From NCBI GenBank assembly GCA_029962745.1, contig CM057156.1, forward strand, positions 33,610,027-33,674,026: a stretch of 64,000 nt of DNA, written 5' to 3'. This document shows, in pieces, positions 30,001 through 43,800 of the stretch. The DNA is from Echinometra lucunter. Its lineage: Eukaryota > Echinodermata > Echinoidea > Camarodonta > Echinometridae. Made by a program: the position numbers and the translations under genes. Position 1 is the stretch's first letter; each line of letters opens with the position of its first letter. The notes beneath the pieces were generated by a model that was not told the DNA's origin, made no database searches, and saw only the letters and a list, made by a program, of their open reading frames with translations.

Positions 30001-33000
30001 ATCTTCTTCCAGACGGGCATCTTCTGCCCAATATTTTTGGAGGTTGTACTAATACACTATGTGTAATATAACATGTACTAATATGTGTAACATGTATGAT
30101 TTATGACCAATTTCTTTTCAAGTACCGTATATCTAAACATTTCATACTTACAGTTCACTTTGTTGAGGTTTCCTTGAATCTCTGCCTGTGTAAGTAGCAT
30201 GTCATATGCATCCATGTCTTCTTCTGCTTCTATTGTGGACTGTAAGAGTAAATCAGTTCAAGATAATAAGAATTATTTGATCTATTCATCATCATTATTA
30301 CTATTTCATTCAGCAAAGACAAACTAGAAAACAGAGCACAAAATGATAGTAGAATATAAGGGGAGTCACAATGATGCTGGGAAAAGATAAGAATTATTTT
30401 GATAACTATAACCCAAAGTCTTCTTTTCCAATCCATGTGACTTTACATAAAAAGAATGACATAGAGAAATGAGATACAACATATAATGAATAACAATTAT
30501 GATTTGAAGGACTAGAAATCAGTGGTAAATGATCAAGGAGGAAAAAGGAAATAAAAGAATAAAAAACTATCATCATTATTATCATTACAGAAGGTGAGAT
30601 TGCAAACTATGAAGCTTTATCAAGGTTTCTATGTATTTCTCTGCTTGTAATTGTATAAGCAGCAGAAATATTCTTGTATTTCTGCCTGTGAGTGGCATAC
30701 CATAAGCATCTCTATCCTCTTCTGTTTTTGCATAGTCATTTGAGAAGTTTTTCTTTGATAACCCTGAAAAAATCTCTAATTTCTCTTTAAATTTCCAAAA
30801 TAAGTCTTCCACTTCTCAAGATTGTGTGGTTTTCTCCATCACACATTTTATTTTCCCTTTCCTTTGGAGATTATTTTAATAGTTTACAGCTTGTCAATAA
30901 AATTAAAAGATTTTTAATTGACATGATCTGAAATATAAGCATAGATATACAAGAATGTCATAAGAAGAACTTTTTGATAGACACTGTACATACAAATCCC
31001 ATAGCTGCCTCTGATGATTATGTAATTACTGAACATAGTGATTACTGCTCTATTAAACCAACAACATAAAACAAAATCACAAACCAACTTTCATACAACA
31101 AAATAAAATTACATTGTCCCAACAAAAGAAACTGAGTAAAACTTCATAAGAATCAGACAAATATTCCAAATATGGTTTAAAGTAATATCGATTCTATAAG
31201 TGTTAAAGATGAACAAATGAGAAATTTAATGACTCTCTGAGATTTTCATCATGAAATATGACATAATAAACCATAGTCCTGGTGACCATTTCATGAAAGT
31301 TGTCAGTCACTGTCAATTTCAGTAAAATCCTTGGTTTTGATTGGCTGAGAAGCACTGATCACTGACTGTTACTATGGTAACTGTCAGTGACTGACAACTT
31401 GTCAGTGCTGACAACTTTCATGAAACGGTCCCCAGATAACAGTATCCACAAAACTATAAACTACTTCTATAAGCTACTTCGCCAGAATCCCTTTTTTTTA
31501 CTTCAATAACAGGTAAAATAATTAGCAAAATCTTGGTACCTCCAAAATGGAGGACAAAACCCTTAAACCCCAAATGACAAAACAAAACACAATATCAACA
31601 TAAATATTGGGGGGCTCTGATAGATGTTTTTTCGCTATCATAAAGTGAAACATTTCCTGAACATTTGCCCAAATATACCTTCATAGAGGCCTGCATTAGG
31701 TCAATTGAGGAAAGGAAATCAGAACATGAAGACAAAAGAAATACTAATTTAATGGTAAAATATAGAAATATAGGCTACTGATTTATAAGATGAGGCATAC
31801 AGATGTCTATCTAAAAACACAAACCAATCTCAACATCATGTTTGATTGGTTATTAGAGGTGCAAGAAAGCCCTTTGTTGGCCCATAAACATCTTCATAGG
31901 AAAGGAAATATGTGCCTATTTTAAACCATTTCCCCCCATCTGAAACATGCATCTGAAGCTATTGAATCTGTCATTAAAACTGTTTGGCTACATGTAGATA
32001 ACTTGGAAAAATATATCTAGCAGCTGTAGAAAGGCACTGGTACAATAGTTTAATAAGACAGATCAAAGTTCAATGAGCCATCAATACTAACAGTGAAAGA
32101 AAATCAGGTCATCTATCAAAACAATTCTACAACTGTCTCTTTGTATACATTATCAGTATTACTTGCTAAATGGGCAGGCAGTCAAGAAATGGGTATTACC
32201 CTTTTTGTCTTCCAAGACTTGCAAAATGCAAAAAACATAACTTCAAGTAATGAAACTTTTTGCATAATGTAAACAAAGCCATTTTTTGCTACAGGAAACT
32301 TTCATCAACAACAAAAATTAAGTGTTGTGTTACATTGCAAATTCATGGTTTCCATGGCACGAAACTTTCACAAGAACTTTTTCAAGAATTCATTTCTGGT
32401 TTAAAAGTGCACACAAGTACAAAATTTCAATGGTTTTTCTCAGGTCAACCTGCCATAGCAACCAACTACACAATACGATTGCACTGTTCATCTTCAGTGG
32501 GCTTTCATACAGGTTCAATTTCATTTTTAATAAACAATTAAAGAGTTGTGAAGAATACCTTGTTGAGAGCAATCTGTGCCTTAGCTAACTTGGCTTCATA
32601 GAGACAGTCTTGGTATGTATCTTGATTTTTGTCATCTATGTTCAGCAAGAGGGCGTTTGGATTCCTCAGGGCCGTCATCGTGTCAGCTGGAACCTGCTTG
32701 TCGATCGCCTCGTTGATGGCGATCACGGCTGCGTGTACTGCAGGGGTTAATGAAAGGGAGATCCATTTATATTAAACTCACTCATGAGCAAAAATCATAT
32801 CTTTCTTCTTTTACATGTCTAAATTTTTCTCTTCTATAATCAGCAATTATCATTTGTATTGATTTTTATTAACATGATATATCTGATTTTTTTACCTATA
32901 TGATTGATATATTTATGTACTTTTAAACTTCAGCAAATGTGGAGAGCCTTTTACAAAAACTTGTTTTCTTTTATTAATCCACAGGCATCAGTTGATGTTT

Positions 33001-35547
33001 TCTTCATCATTTTCTTATTTTGCGATAATATTTTTCTTATATTGTTGTTTTTTCTGTCCCTGGAAATGAAATAAAATAAAATGAAATAAAATATAATAAT
33101 AATGATAATAATAATAATAATAACATTATTTCTAACGTGCACATATCCATCCCAAGGGATGCTCAAGGTGCCAAACAAACATACATATATTATGAAAAAG
33201 ATAAGAAAATTAAACATAGTAAATTAGCTAATAAATATTGTTATAAAATGTATTATAGAAATTAACCAAAATGTTCTGACATGAGATATGTTTTCAAGCA
33301 AAGTAATGATTTTCTATTAAAGGAGAATGCAACCCAGGCATCAGTGTGCTCTTAGTGAATAGAGATGACCAAGAAGAGTAAACAGTGAAAATTTGAGCAA
33401 AATCGGACAATCTGTTCAAGGGTTATGAATTTTGAAAGTTTCAGTAAATCCCTATTATGGGGATCCTTGAGTTGGCAACTTTGCCAGCATCTGTGATGTC
33501 ATCGTGGACAACCCTCAATTCATTTTTAACGTAATTTTTCCCCCAAAAAAAATGATTTATGTGACATTTCAAGTCAGGAATCAACATAATTCTTCCCAAA
33601 ATGCTTGCAGAGTTGATATAGCCATGTCATACTCAAACAATATATCAAAAGAAGTTTTATTTTTCTTGAAAATAAAGAAAATGTTCAATTCTGTGTACAA
33701 AATGAATGGAGAGTTGACCATGATGACATCACAGGTGCTGGCAAAGTTGTCAATTCAAGGATCCCCATAATAAGGATTGAAAGTTCATAACTAATAAGGA
33801 TTCAAAGTTCATAACTCTTGAACAGATTGTCCGATTTTCCTCAAACTTTCACTGTTCGCTCTTCTTCTTCATTCAATGGAAGCACATTGATGTCTGGGTT
33901 GCATTCTCCTTTAAGTGGAGAAAAACATACATGTAATAGTGCTCCCCCCTTTTTTTCATAAGTTCAGACAAATAGATAACACTTATCACACCCTGTTTAA
34001 TGTACAAAGAAACTAGGAAATACTCAAAGGTGACAAGTGTGAGGCATCATCAATCAAAACAACAGAGTTTGATGATATGGCAGATGAAAGTTGAAGGGTG
34101 CTTTCAGGTGTTTTAGAGAATACCGGTAATGCAGATGGGTACCATCTTGGCGATGGGGGATTGGGGGGGGGGGATTGTGAAACAGTCAAAATCAATTCTT
34201 TGTAATGATAATGGTCTCCAAAGGTGCATGCAAAGTAGTTTCCTGCTTACATTTGTTGATTTACAAGGCTAGAAGCTAAACTACTCATTATACTGCTACC
34301 ACAGTTATTTGCTTCAAAACATATACAAAACTACTCCTCCAATACATGATCTATAATATAACTCTGTCTTTGGATGTTATCAAAACTATCCCAATCTCTT
34401 CCAAACTACTACCTCTATATTCCTTTGCACCAAGGAAGCTATTCACCTATCAGATCATGAGCAGTTTTTGAATACCCTCCTTTGCCCATCTTCTAACAGT
34501 CCCTTCTCTTGGCACTAGTTAATCCTACTCTCTCAACCCCCATCAGACGAGCCTGTGACTTCCCCTGCCTACTTTATCACCCCTCCTCATACCCTTCCTG
34601 ACTATGCTATACACAGGCCTGTGTCTTCATCAGCCCATCATTAATATACCTCTATCAACTTTTCAAAGTATCTTATCCATACTGGTCAGGGAAAATAAAC
34701 TTGAACACCCCTAGCTCAAGTTAATTATCAGAGCATGCAAACAAAAATTATTTCCAAATTCTCAGAGGCACAATTTGGGATTTTTACATGCAGCTTGTGC
34801 TTTCTGCCCAGATAGGGCTATTTTTTTTTTCTTTTTAACTCACTGTAGATATGGCTATTTTTTATTTTTATTTTTAAACTCACTATAAATAATGTGATCT
34901 TATCATTTGGCTAATTAGCTGGATAATTTGCCAGTGAAGATGTACTAAAATTATGGCAATCTCTAAAACTTCAGGTAATTCTTTAAGCATGTAGTCTGGC
35001 TGGGGTTCATGCAGACATAGAACAGAGGACTCAATCTATTTATTTATTCATTTCCTGACATAGGGTGGATAGCCCTTTCAGCAAAAACAGATTTTCAAAG
35101 GGGTCCACACATGAAAATATACAACAGAAACGAGTGTAACAAAAGAATGGGATAAAACAAAAATATACAGAAACAGGTAAAACACAAAGTAAACAGATGA
35201 ATATGATAAACACAATTCAAAAGTATAATACAAAAATTATATCTACGAATTAAACTAAATGAAAAGAAAACTAATAAAAAGTAAATGCAAATAGTAACAA
35301 CAACAAAAAAAACATGTTGGTAAAGAATTTATTGCAGCATTAAAAATAATAAAGATTAGAAAAAAGAAAAGGAATGACAAAGAAAGACAGTATGAGACCT
35401 CCTTCCCCCCCTCCACCCCACTACTCGAACGTGCTTTTTAAAGCATGTCCTCTGTTCTATGTCCTCTGTTCTATGTCTGCATGAACCCCAGCCAGACTAA
35501 ATGCTTAAAGATTACCTGAAGTTTTAGAGATTGCCATAGTTTTAGTA

Positions 35548-35588
<41 letters not shown>

Positions 35589-38500
35589 CTGCTGATCTGT
35601 CTCATACATTATCTCAAGCTCACAGTTCTTTTGGTTAACCCATTCGTGACAGGAATTATTTAAAGCCTAATTTGATCAGCTTTTATTCTTCAAATTGGCA
35701 ACACCAACATTTTTCTTTTATTGCTACATTTTTCTTATAAAACGTCATGTATCTGAAATGAATATAAATTGACAGAAATTATGAGAAGTCAAAAAGTTGC
35801 CAATTTGCAGGGGAAAACGGTGATTTTAAACTTTCTATCACATTGCCAATTTAAGGATATTAATGCTTATTTTCCTTTAAAAAATTTTCAGCATCAAACA
35901 ATGAATATTGATGCAACCAAAATGGGCACAGTTTGTGTAGAATATTTTGCTCGTTCTGCTCATGTATTTGGTATGATTTTTAGGGCTTTGCATCAAAAGA
36001 TATTAGGCCAAACCACAAAATGTGGACCTATGTCATGAATGGGTTAATGGTGATGCACCTTGTGACATCATCGTTGTCAAGAAAGCATTGGCCGTCTTCC
36101 TACCTGCCAGTGCCACACAGGTAGCAAGACAAGATGATGGTTACAATATTTTGTCCATTGAGTGCCAGAAGGATGTTAGTTACTCTGTGTTAGAGTATTA
36201 TGAATTCACATCCCTCTGGCTCTGAATAGATACTTTGTCTTTATCTGATTTTGGTCTCTCTCTCTCTTATTTCTTTCACATCCTTCCCAAGATCAGACTG
36301 ATGAAAACTGGAGACAAATCCTGAGGCACTTCAGCACTGAGAATTCTTTGAATTGCTGAAGATAACTGCTTCCCTTCTTCAAACTCTGGCAAGTTTTAAT
36401 ATCATTTCAAAAACCTTGAGTTGAGAAGTTTGGGGAACTTGTTTCTTTAGAAGACAATTTGTTTTTCAATAAAATGGATTTTTTTTTGTAATGAAAAAGG
36501 AATCTCATTTCAGATCCTGTTTCTGGGGTTTATGTCACAAATAGAACTGATGACCTATCCAGGTTTCATAAAGTGATTTCAAGAAAAAATCCAAGATATT
36601 ACAGGAAGTAAATATATATAGAGTACCGGCTCTGGTGCGGCCGCTTAAAGGGAATTTGCTGATTATATTTATTAATCAAAGACTCACACATAGTTCAATA
36701 CCATCAATGCAGAGTCCAAATACTTGCTAATTGAATAGAGGGCAAACTTGAAATTATTGACCAATTACGTGGTCAGTAGTGTCCATTTTTCAAAACGATG
36801 TTAGGGGTCCTGTGGGCGGCCGCCTATCATTCGGCGAGCATTTAGCGCCATATTTGTAATGAAGTAAACAAAATTAATATTGAATTTCATGCTTTACACA
36901 CCAATACTTTATGAAAAGTAATAATACTGTGTAGAAACCCATAAAATCTGTCAAAAGTGATGATCTACCAAATGCCGTGACAAAAAAATGAAGGCAGAGT
37001 AGAATCTCCTACAAAAACCTGCGTTTTGTACACGTTTTACATAGGGTGGCCGCTCACAGGACTCATCTTGAGAAATGGCTCTGGTGAGCGGCCACCCCCA
37101 TGCAACTTTTTTCTCTGGTGGTATTAATAAGAATTTCCGCAGCAAAATATGGACCATGAACTTCATTCTCTTGAATAAAAATCAAATCAGTTATCAAATT
37201 GAACAAATAAAGCTTAATTGTTGGCTTAAGTATGTCAAAGTTTCTTAACTTAAAAGTTAAGAAACTGCCATTTTTCAGTCAGTGATTGGTGGTGTCCACT
37301 TCTAGTGATATTCAGTGAGACTCATTATGCTTACTGCTTTCGCTGAGTATGTTTTTTGGTGCACTAGAACCTACCTGAGACTGTCCAAGGTAATTTTTGA
37401 AGGGATATCAAAAATATTTTTTTAATTCTTAGTTTTTATTCACCACCGGCCGCTCACAGGTGACGGCCGCCCACAGGAGCACATACTCTACAGGATATTA
37501 CAAGATATTACAGGAAGTAAATATATATATATATATGTAATTGCATGATATAACACAATTTGACTTGATATACGACCCATTTCAGTTTCTGTGTATAAAG
37601 GTGATAAATGGTATGATGTGAAGCCAAAAGGTTTCAATTAAACTTACATACATGCATTTTTTACTAAATAAACTCCACCCATTTCCCACTTTGTATGTGC
37701 ACCATACATTTCTACTTTTGTATACCGTTTCGTGACAGAGGTCCACATTTTGTGCTTTGGCCTAATATCTTTTGATGCAGAGCCTTAAAAATCATACCAA
37801 ATACATGAGCAGAAAGAGCAAAAAATTCTACACAAACTGTGCCCATTTTGGTTGCGTTAATATTCATTGTTTGATGCTGAAAATTTTTAAAAGGAAAATA
37901 AGCATTAAAATCCTTAAATTGGCAATGTGATAGAAAGTTTAAAATCACCATTTTCCCCTGCAAATTGGCAACTTTTTGACTTCTTATCATAATTTCTGTC
38001 AATTTATATTCATTTCAGATACATGACGTTTTATAAGAACAATGTAGCAATAAAATAAAAATGTTGGTGTTGCCAACTTGAAGAATAAAAGCTGATCAAA
38101 TCAGGCTTTAAATAATTCCTGTCACGAATGGGTTAATAAAAATAAACAAGGCTGTGATATGGACTGCAGGTAACACAAGTTGTTTGAGCTCTTCTAGCAG
38201 TAGTAGTGGTATTAGAGGAGTAGTAAGTATTTTAGTGAAAATGGAAATGGTGGTGGTGGTGGTGGTGGTGGTGGTGGTGGTGGTGGTGGTGGTGGTGGTG
38301 GTGATGGTGTGGTATTAGAGGAGTAGTAAGTATTTTAGTGAAAATGGAAATGGTGGTGGTGGTGGTGGTGGTGGTGGTGGTGGTGGTGGTGGTGGTGGTG
38401 GTGGTGGTGTTGGTGGTGGTGGTGTTGGTGGTGGTGGTGGTGGTGGTGGTGGTGGTGGTGGTGGTGGTGTTGGTGGTGGTGGTGGTGTTGGTGGTGGTGG

Positions 38501-40837
38501 TGGTGGTGGTGGTGGTGGTGGTAATGATGGTAGCATTTACTGTGGAAAGAGCAAGTGACAACAGTAGGCATATTCTTATAAAGATAAACCAAAGTTCTGG
38601 TCATGCAATAACAGTGTGAAAGAAAATGTTACGAAGCAACTGGAAAAGGCTAATTCAGTAGGAAATACAATTGGTGTATACCCTGTGGTTTTAAAATCAT
38701 CACAATGATAGGAAATCAACTAAGTCTTGTTGAAAAGCACATACTCTCCACACAGAAATGGGTATATGGGACTACATACAAATGTTCAAACCTAACACTT
38801 GAGCTGCTTCTTGTCATATTTCAAATGTGAGGGCACTTGACAAGTAATTCTTTTCAGGGGGGTTTTCTACTATGATATTCTTCCAAACTGATATAAAGAG
38901 ACTGAGAAAACTCACAAATTATAATTTCATCTTCTTCCAGGGGAGCGTTTCATGAAAGGACTTGTCAGATGTTTTATCCGACAAAGTCTGTTTTATCCGA
39001 CAGTTGCCATAGTAACGATACTTCTCAGCCAATCAAAATCAAGGAAAGATGTCGGATCTGACAACTTGTCAGACAACAAATGTTGATGAAATGCTCCCCA
39101 GAACTCAAGCTTCTCTTTAAGAGAAGGTTTAACTTTATTTTTTTGCAAGCTTTAATGTCAATTTTGTTTGATGCATTTTTGGTATGACAGAAATAAGTAC
39201 ATTGGTATTATACTGGCTGCTACATAAAATGCACAAATAATTCAGAACTTGCGTTTCACTATTTATGAGCAATTCATGACTTAAATTGTCCTCCTAAGTT
39301 GATAGTACATGTATAATTAACTTAAATTTCAGACTACCGTGTAAAGCAATTTGCAAGTATGGTTGGTCACACAGAGGTGTTAATGGGGTGTAATTTTATC
39401 AGCTACCGTAGTACCTCCGTCTCTTAACATGCGCTCAATTTCCTCTTATTTCCTCCTCATGCTCTCCCTCCCTTAAGACATTCAATATAATTAATGAAAA
39501 GAATAAGGGGAGAGAAGAGCGGGCAAGAGAGAGGGAGGGGTAAAAAAAAATCAAAATAAAATGAGGAGAGAGAGAGAGAAATGAGAGAGAGAGAGAGAGA
39601 TAAAAGACAGAGATAGAAACAATAAAGGATAAAGAGAGAAGTTAGAAAGAGAAAGGAAAAGATGGAAAGAATAAGATAAGGGGGACAGATAAAGGTGGGC
39701 ACGAGAAATCTCACAGGAGTGAGGCTGCGCAGAATGAGAGTGAGTGAAAGAGTGAACAAGAGAGTGAAAGAGTGAAAAAAAGTGATAGAGAGAGTAAAAG
39801 AGAGAGAAAGAGAAATTGAAAGAGAATGAAAGAGAGAAAGAGTGAAAGATAGTGAGGGAATGAAAGGGGGAGAGTGTGTGTGCGTTGTGTATGATACAAT
39901 GAAGATGGGAATTGATGGAGAGAATTCCCTCAGTGAAATAAGTCAAATTAGTACTAGTTTGTTTGATAATGATATTAATGTTTGACATCCGAGCCTCAGT
40001 TGCCACAGCTGCTAAATTATAAATGTGTGACAAAATTTCAGAAAGCAAAAATCTGAAGTCATGAAATGTCATAAATTACATACATGCAGATGCTGTATTA
40101 AATTTGAAACTGTTTATGCTTTATTATTTTGAGAATATGAATTTTCATGATCCTGTATGTACTTTTTGGATCATCCTAAGCTGTGATAATATGCCAAATT
40201 ATTTTGCATTTAAAAAAAATTATTCCAAAGAAAATGGGAACAGCTGTATACAATAGAGGTATGCTGCTAAATGAGTCTTTCAATAATTATTATTATTATT
40301 ATTAATGGTTTGGCGTCACCTGTGCCTGGGAGGGGAAAAGCGAATAGAATCACTGTAACCCTCAGGTCTCTCCTCCCGATATCACTAATTGGGGGTGTGC
40401 AGGTGGACCACATACACCGGGGTTTCCCCCTACTCTTATACGAATAGTGCAGTGGGATCTTTAACGTGCAAAGGTGGTGACTCTCCTTTACACGGGACCT
40501 CCATTTAACGTCCTATCCGAGGGACGGAGTGTTTTCCACTGTAGCATAGCCTGCGTCTATGAAACAGGGGAAGGGGCACGATAACACACAATGTAGGCTT
40601 CAGTCATCCGCCTTGGCTGGACTCGAACCCACGGTCTTTTGGTTCGAAAGGCAGACGCTTTACCGACTGAGCCAAGTCGCTCCCTCCCTTTTTTAGCCCT
40701 TAAGCAAGTTTTTATAGGCTAAGGCAAACTGTCACAAAAATAAGATCATGATAGGTACAGCAGCATACCTCTTTTGACCCCTATAGCCACTTGCCACTAT
40801 GATTGTGCCAATCCCAAACAATCCCAAACAGCAAGAC

Positions 40838-40876
<39 letters not shown>

Positions 40877-43800
40877 GGCTGAAACACAAATTCGGACAAA
40901 TCCTTAGATCATTTTGAGGCACAGGTCCTTAGGAGGGTGCCAAGTTCTAAATGAAGCTGCTATATATATAAAATTGCTTGTCTGACGCAAGTATAAAGTC
41001 TCCATATCTGGATTTAGTGGCCAAATTTCCAGTACGTCAGAGGAGCATGCAGACAGATGTAGAGATTAAACTCTCAAATGACCTTTTTAGAATGATTTCT
41101 CTCACTGTCTGATGACTGAAATAGCATGCACTTTGGATGCTATCGATGATATAAGTGCACTGGAAGTATGTCCTATCATTTTACAGGTGGTCTCATGATG
41201 GAAGGATGCTATGCAAAAGCATTTAGGATACTCTGTATCAAATTCTGACAGATCTCTTTGAATAATTAAACTAAATAGTGACTATTTTTAAATCAACACT
41301 TAACTATGAGAAGTGACAACAAAAACATATTGCTTATTAACTTTTTTATTATGCACTGGTCACAACCTATTCCCAACATCATGTTTGCAAATGGAAATCA
41401 CTTTCAATTTTGATTTTCTGGTATCGACATTTGCATAAACTGATTCCAGATGTACAGCTCTAAAATAAAGAGAATACTTTAATCATGAAAAGACATTGTC
41501 ATGTGAGCCATGATGAGCCATCTGAGCAGAACTCATTAACCCATTTGTGACAGAGGTCCACATTTTGTGGTTTCGCCTAATATCTTTTGATGCAAAGCCC
41601 TAAAAATCATACCAAATACATGAGCAGAAAGAGCAAAAAATTCTACACAACTGTGCCCATTTTGGTTGCGTCAATATTCGTTGTTTGGTGCTGAAAATTT
41701 TTGAAAGGAAAATAAGCATTAAAATCCTTAAATTGGCAATGTGATAGAAAGTTTAAAATCACTGTTTTCCCCTGCAAATTGGCAACTTTTTGACTTCTCA
41801 TCATAATTTCTGTCAATTTATATTCATTTCAGATACATGACGTTTTATAAGAAAAATGTAGCCATAAAATAAAAATGTTGGTGTTGCCAATTTGAAGAAT
41901 AAAAGCTGATCAAATTAGGCTTTACATAATTCCTGTCACGAATGGGTTAATATAAGATCAATGAAAGTAATAGTACCATGATTCTGTAGCACATATTACT
42001 CATATAGTACATCTTTGTGATTGAATTTCATTGAATGTAGTAAATATCAAACATAAGTAAGTTCCATATTATGTACATGACCATGTACCAACTCTTGATT
42101 GTTTCTGGCTTATCATTATGATTATGAACAAGCAAACTGGAATCCCCAGGTTCATTTGTACTCTGAGCATACGTGTTCTGTACACGTCAAGAGATAAAAG
42201 TCCTCCAAACCAGCTGTCGTTTTATTTACATTCCTCTCATCAATGTATTCAGTATATGAGAGATGGATGGTTAATTAACATGTTGAATATGATTTGATTT
42301 TAGTATAACATGTGATTTCCATAGACCCTAGCTTGTGTTATCTTGGGCTTCGTGTTCAACAGGTAAAATGACGTATTAGTGACAGCTTGAGAGATTTTAA
42401 GATGTAAGATTGACTACAGCTACTGTTTCCACTACAAGTGTATCAAAAAAGGCAAAATGTGATTTGATTATTCCGTCATGAGTTACGGAAACGTGCATGG
42501 GTTATCAGGCTGATTACATTCAATTAACTGAAAAATATCAATAAAAATTCACACTTTCTTACCGGCTGCATCGTCGACAGAGAGCTGTGAAAAGGATGAT
42601 AAATAGAGAAAGAGAGAGAGAGAGAGAGAGAAAAAAAAATCATGAAAGGTCAGTTAGATATAAACCAATCAATATAATTCAGGTACAATGGTATACTAAT
42701 TCAATATAGGGAAATATTACTTGTAGAGCTATATTCTTTTACATGGCGCACAATGAATACAAATTCAAAAAAGGGTATGTACCAACAATAGCTGGTACTT
42801 GTTCAAACATGCATTACATACTCAATAAGCAAATGTTTTTGACAGCCAATACAGTATAAAAATGTGTGTAATATGTTTGTCAAAATACTCTTAAATTGTG
42901 AAAAATGTATAATATGAAGTAAATTTCTTGGTACTTTCATGTGGCTCTTGTAAAAAACAAAATATATTTGGCATTCTGAATTATGTTGATATTAGCAGAT
43001 TCATTATAATTGAACCATGTCGCATGTTTCACTGAATCAATAACAATGTACTTGCCAAAGTTTGGCTGCGGTGGACCTTCACCATGGGAACAATAACAAA
43101 AATAACCAACAAGAGAAGATGAAGGACGTTTCATGTAGGTATAACAATTGTTATGTCGTCATACCTTGACACAATAATAATTAATTAGGGTGTGACATTC
43201 ACTTACCAGAATAATCCTATTTAACCTATATTGTGTCAAGTAAAGTTCAGAACAATTGGTTAACCCCACATAAAAAAACAATTCTTCATCATTCACTCGA
43301 GCTATTCTTATCTTGTCATAAATAGGTACATTTATATATTGCCCATGACCACATCCCATTTAGTGTATCTTTATGGGTACCAAATAGCATTTGAGAGTGT
43401 TGTTTGTACTGAGGGAAAGTCCAAAATCAACTCAGAAAACTTGACATTCTATGAGTTGAAAATGAAAGAATGAGATAATTTTCCAACCTTACAAACACAG
43501 ACCCCAAATCAGGCTTGGTATAATAATCTGAAGTTGATCAATTTATAACACATATAGCTGTAATGTCATGCTTTAGTTGGCTGGTCTCCATGTTTTCATT
43601 TTCTGTTGACTCCCCTTGAAAATTAAACAATTAGTACATAACCATGAACACCTTTTCCCACTTCTGCTGTTAATGTCAAAGGTTATTTACATTAGAGAAG
43701 AAGGTTAGAAACTTGGCATGCAATCTAGAAACATAAATATGTGCAAGGACACTAAAAGGTAGAATGAAAAGACAGCCAAAAGTGAAGTTCATAAACCGGG

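Larger units (their letters stand above)
30240..32558 (-). other. Intron with exon relics
   Basis: It contains decayed copies of the neighbouring exon (30610-30745) and a small inverted-repeat element (31281-31433). The rest is featureless. Confidence 0.75.
32738..42562 (-). other. Largest intron (9.8 kb), densely filled with repeats
   Basis: It holds three TTAA elements (35635, 37721, 41536), inverted-repeat elements at 33317-33914, 34942-35548, 36621-37488 and 38940-39099, and a minus-strand SINE (40282-40690). It also has a 37-base poly-G run, a GGT microsatellite, a purine-rich tract (39490-39880) and an AT tract (40840-40873). A pyrimidine-rich part at 34300-34700 could not be assigned. 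Confidence 0.85.

Noticed and set aside
36022..36225. Plus-strand frame after TTAA element copy 4 (contains VVKKALAVFLPASATQVARQ)
   Set aside because: The frame begins inside the mobile element and has no recognisable homology or splice context; chance is likely.
38232..38619. Long valine-, proline-, threonine- or histidine-rich frames
   Set aside because: They are translations of the GGT microsatellite.
39551..40072. 173-codon frame on the minus strand rich in S, L and F
   Set aside because: It lies in a purine-rich low-complexity tract; no domain or homology is recognisable.
40610..40690. tRNA gene
   Set aside because: A and B boxes are present, but the anticodon stem is poor and a SINE body and tail follow. 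It is a SINE head.
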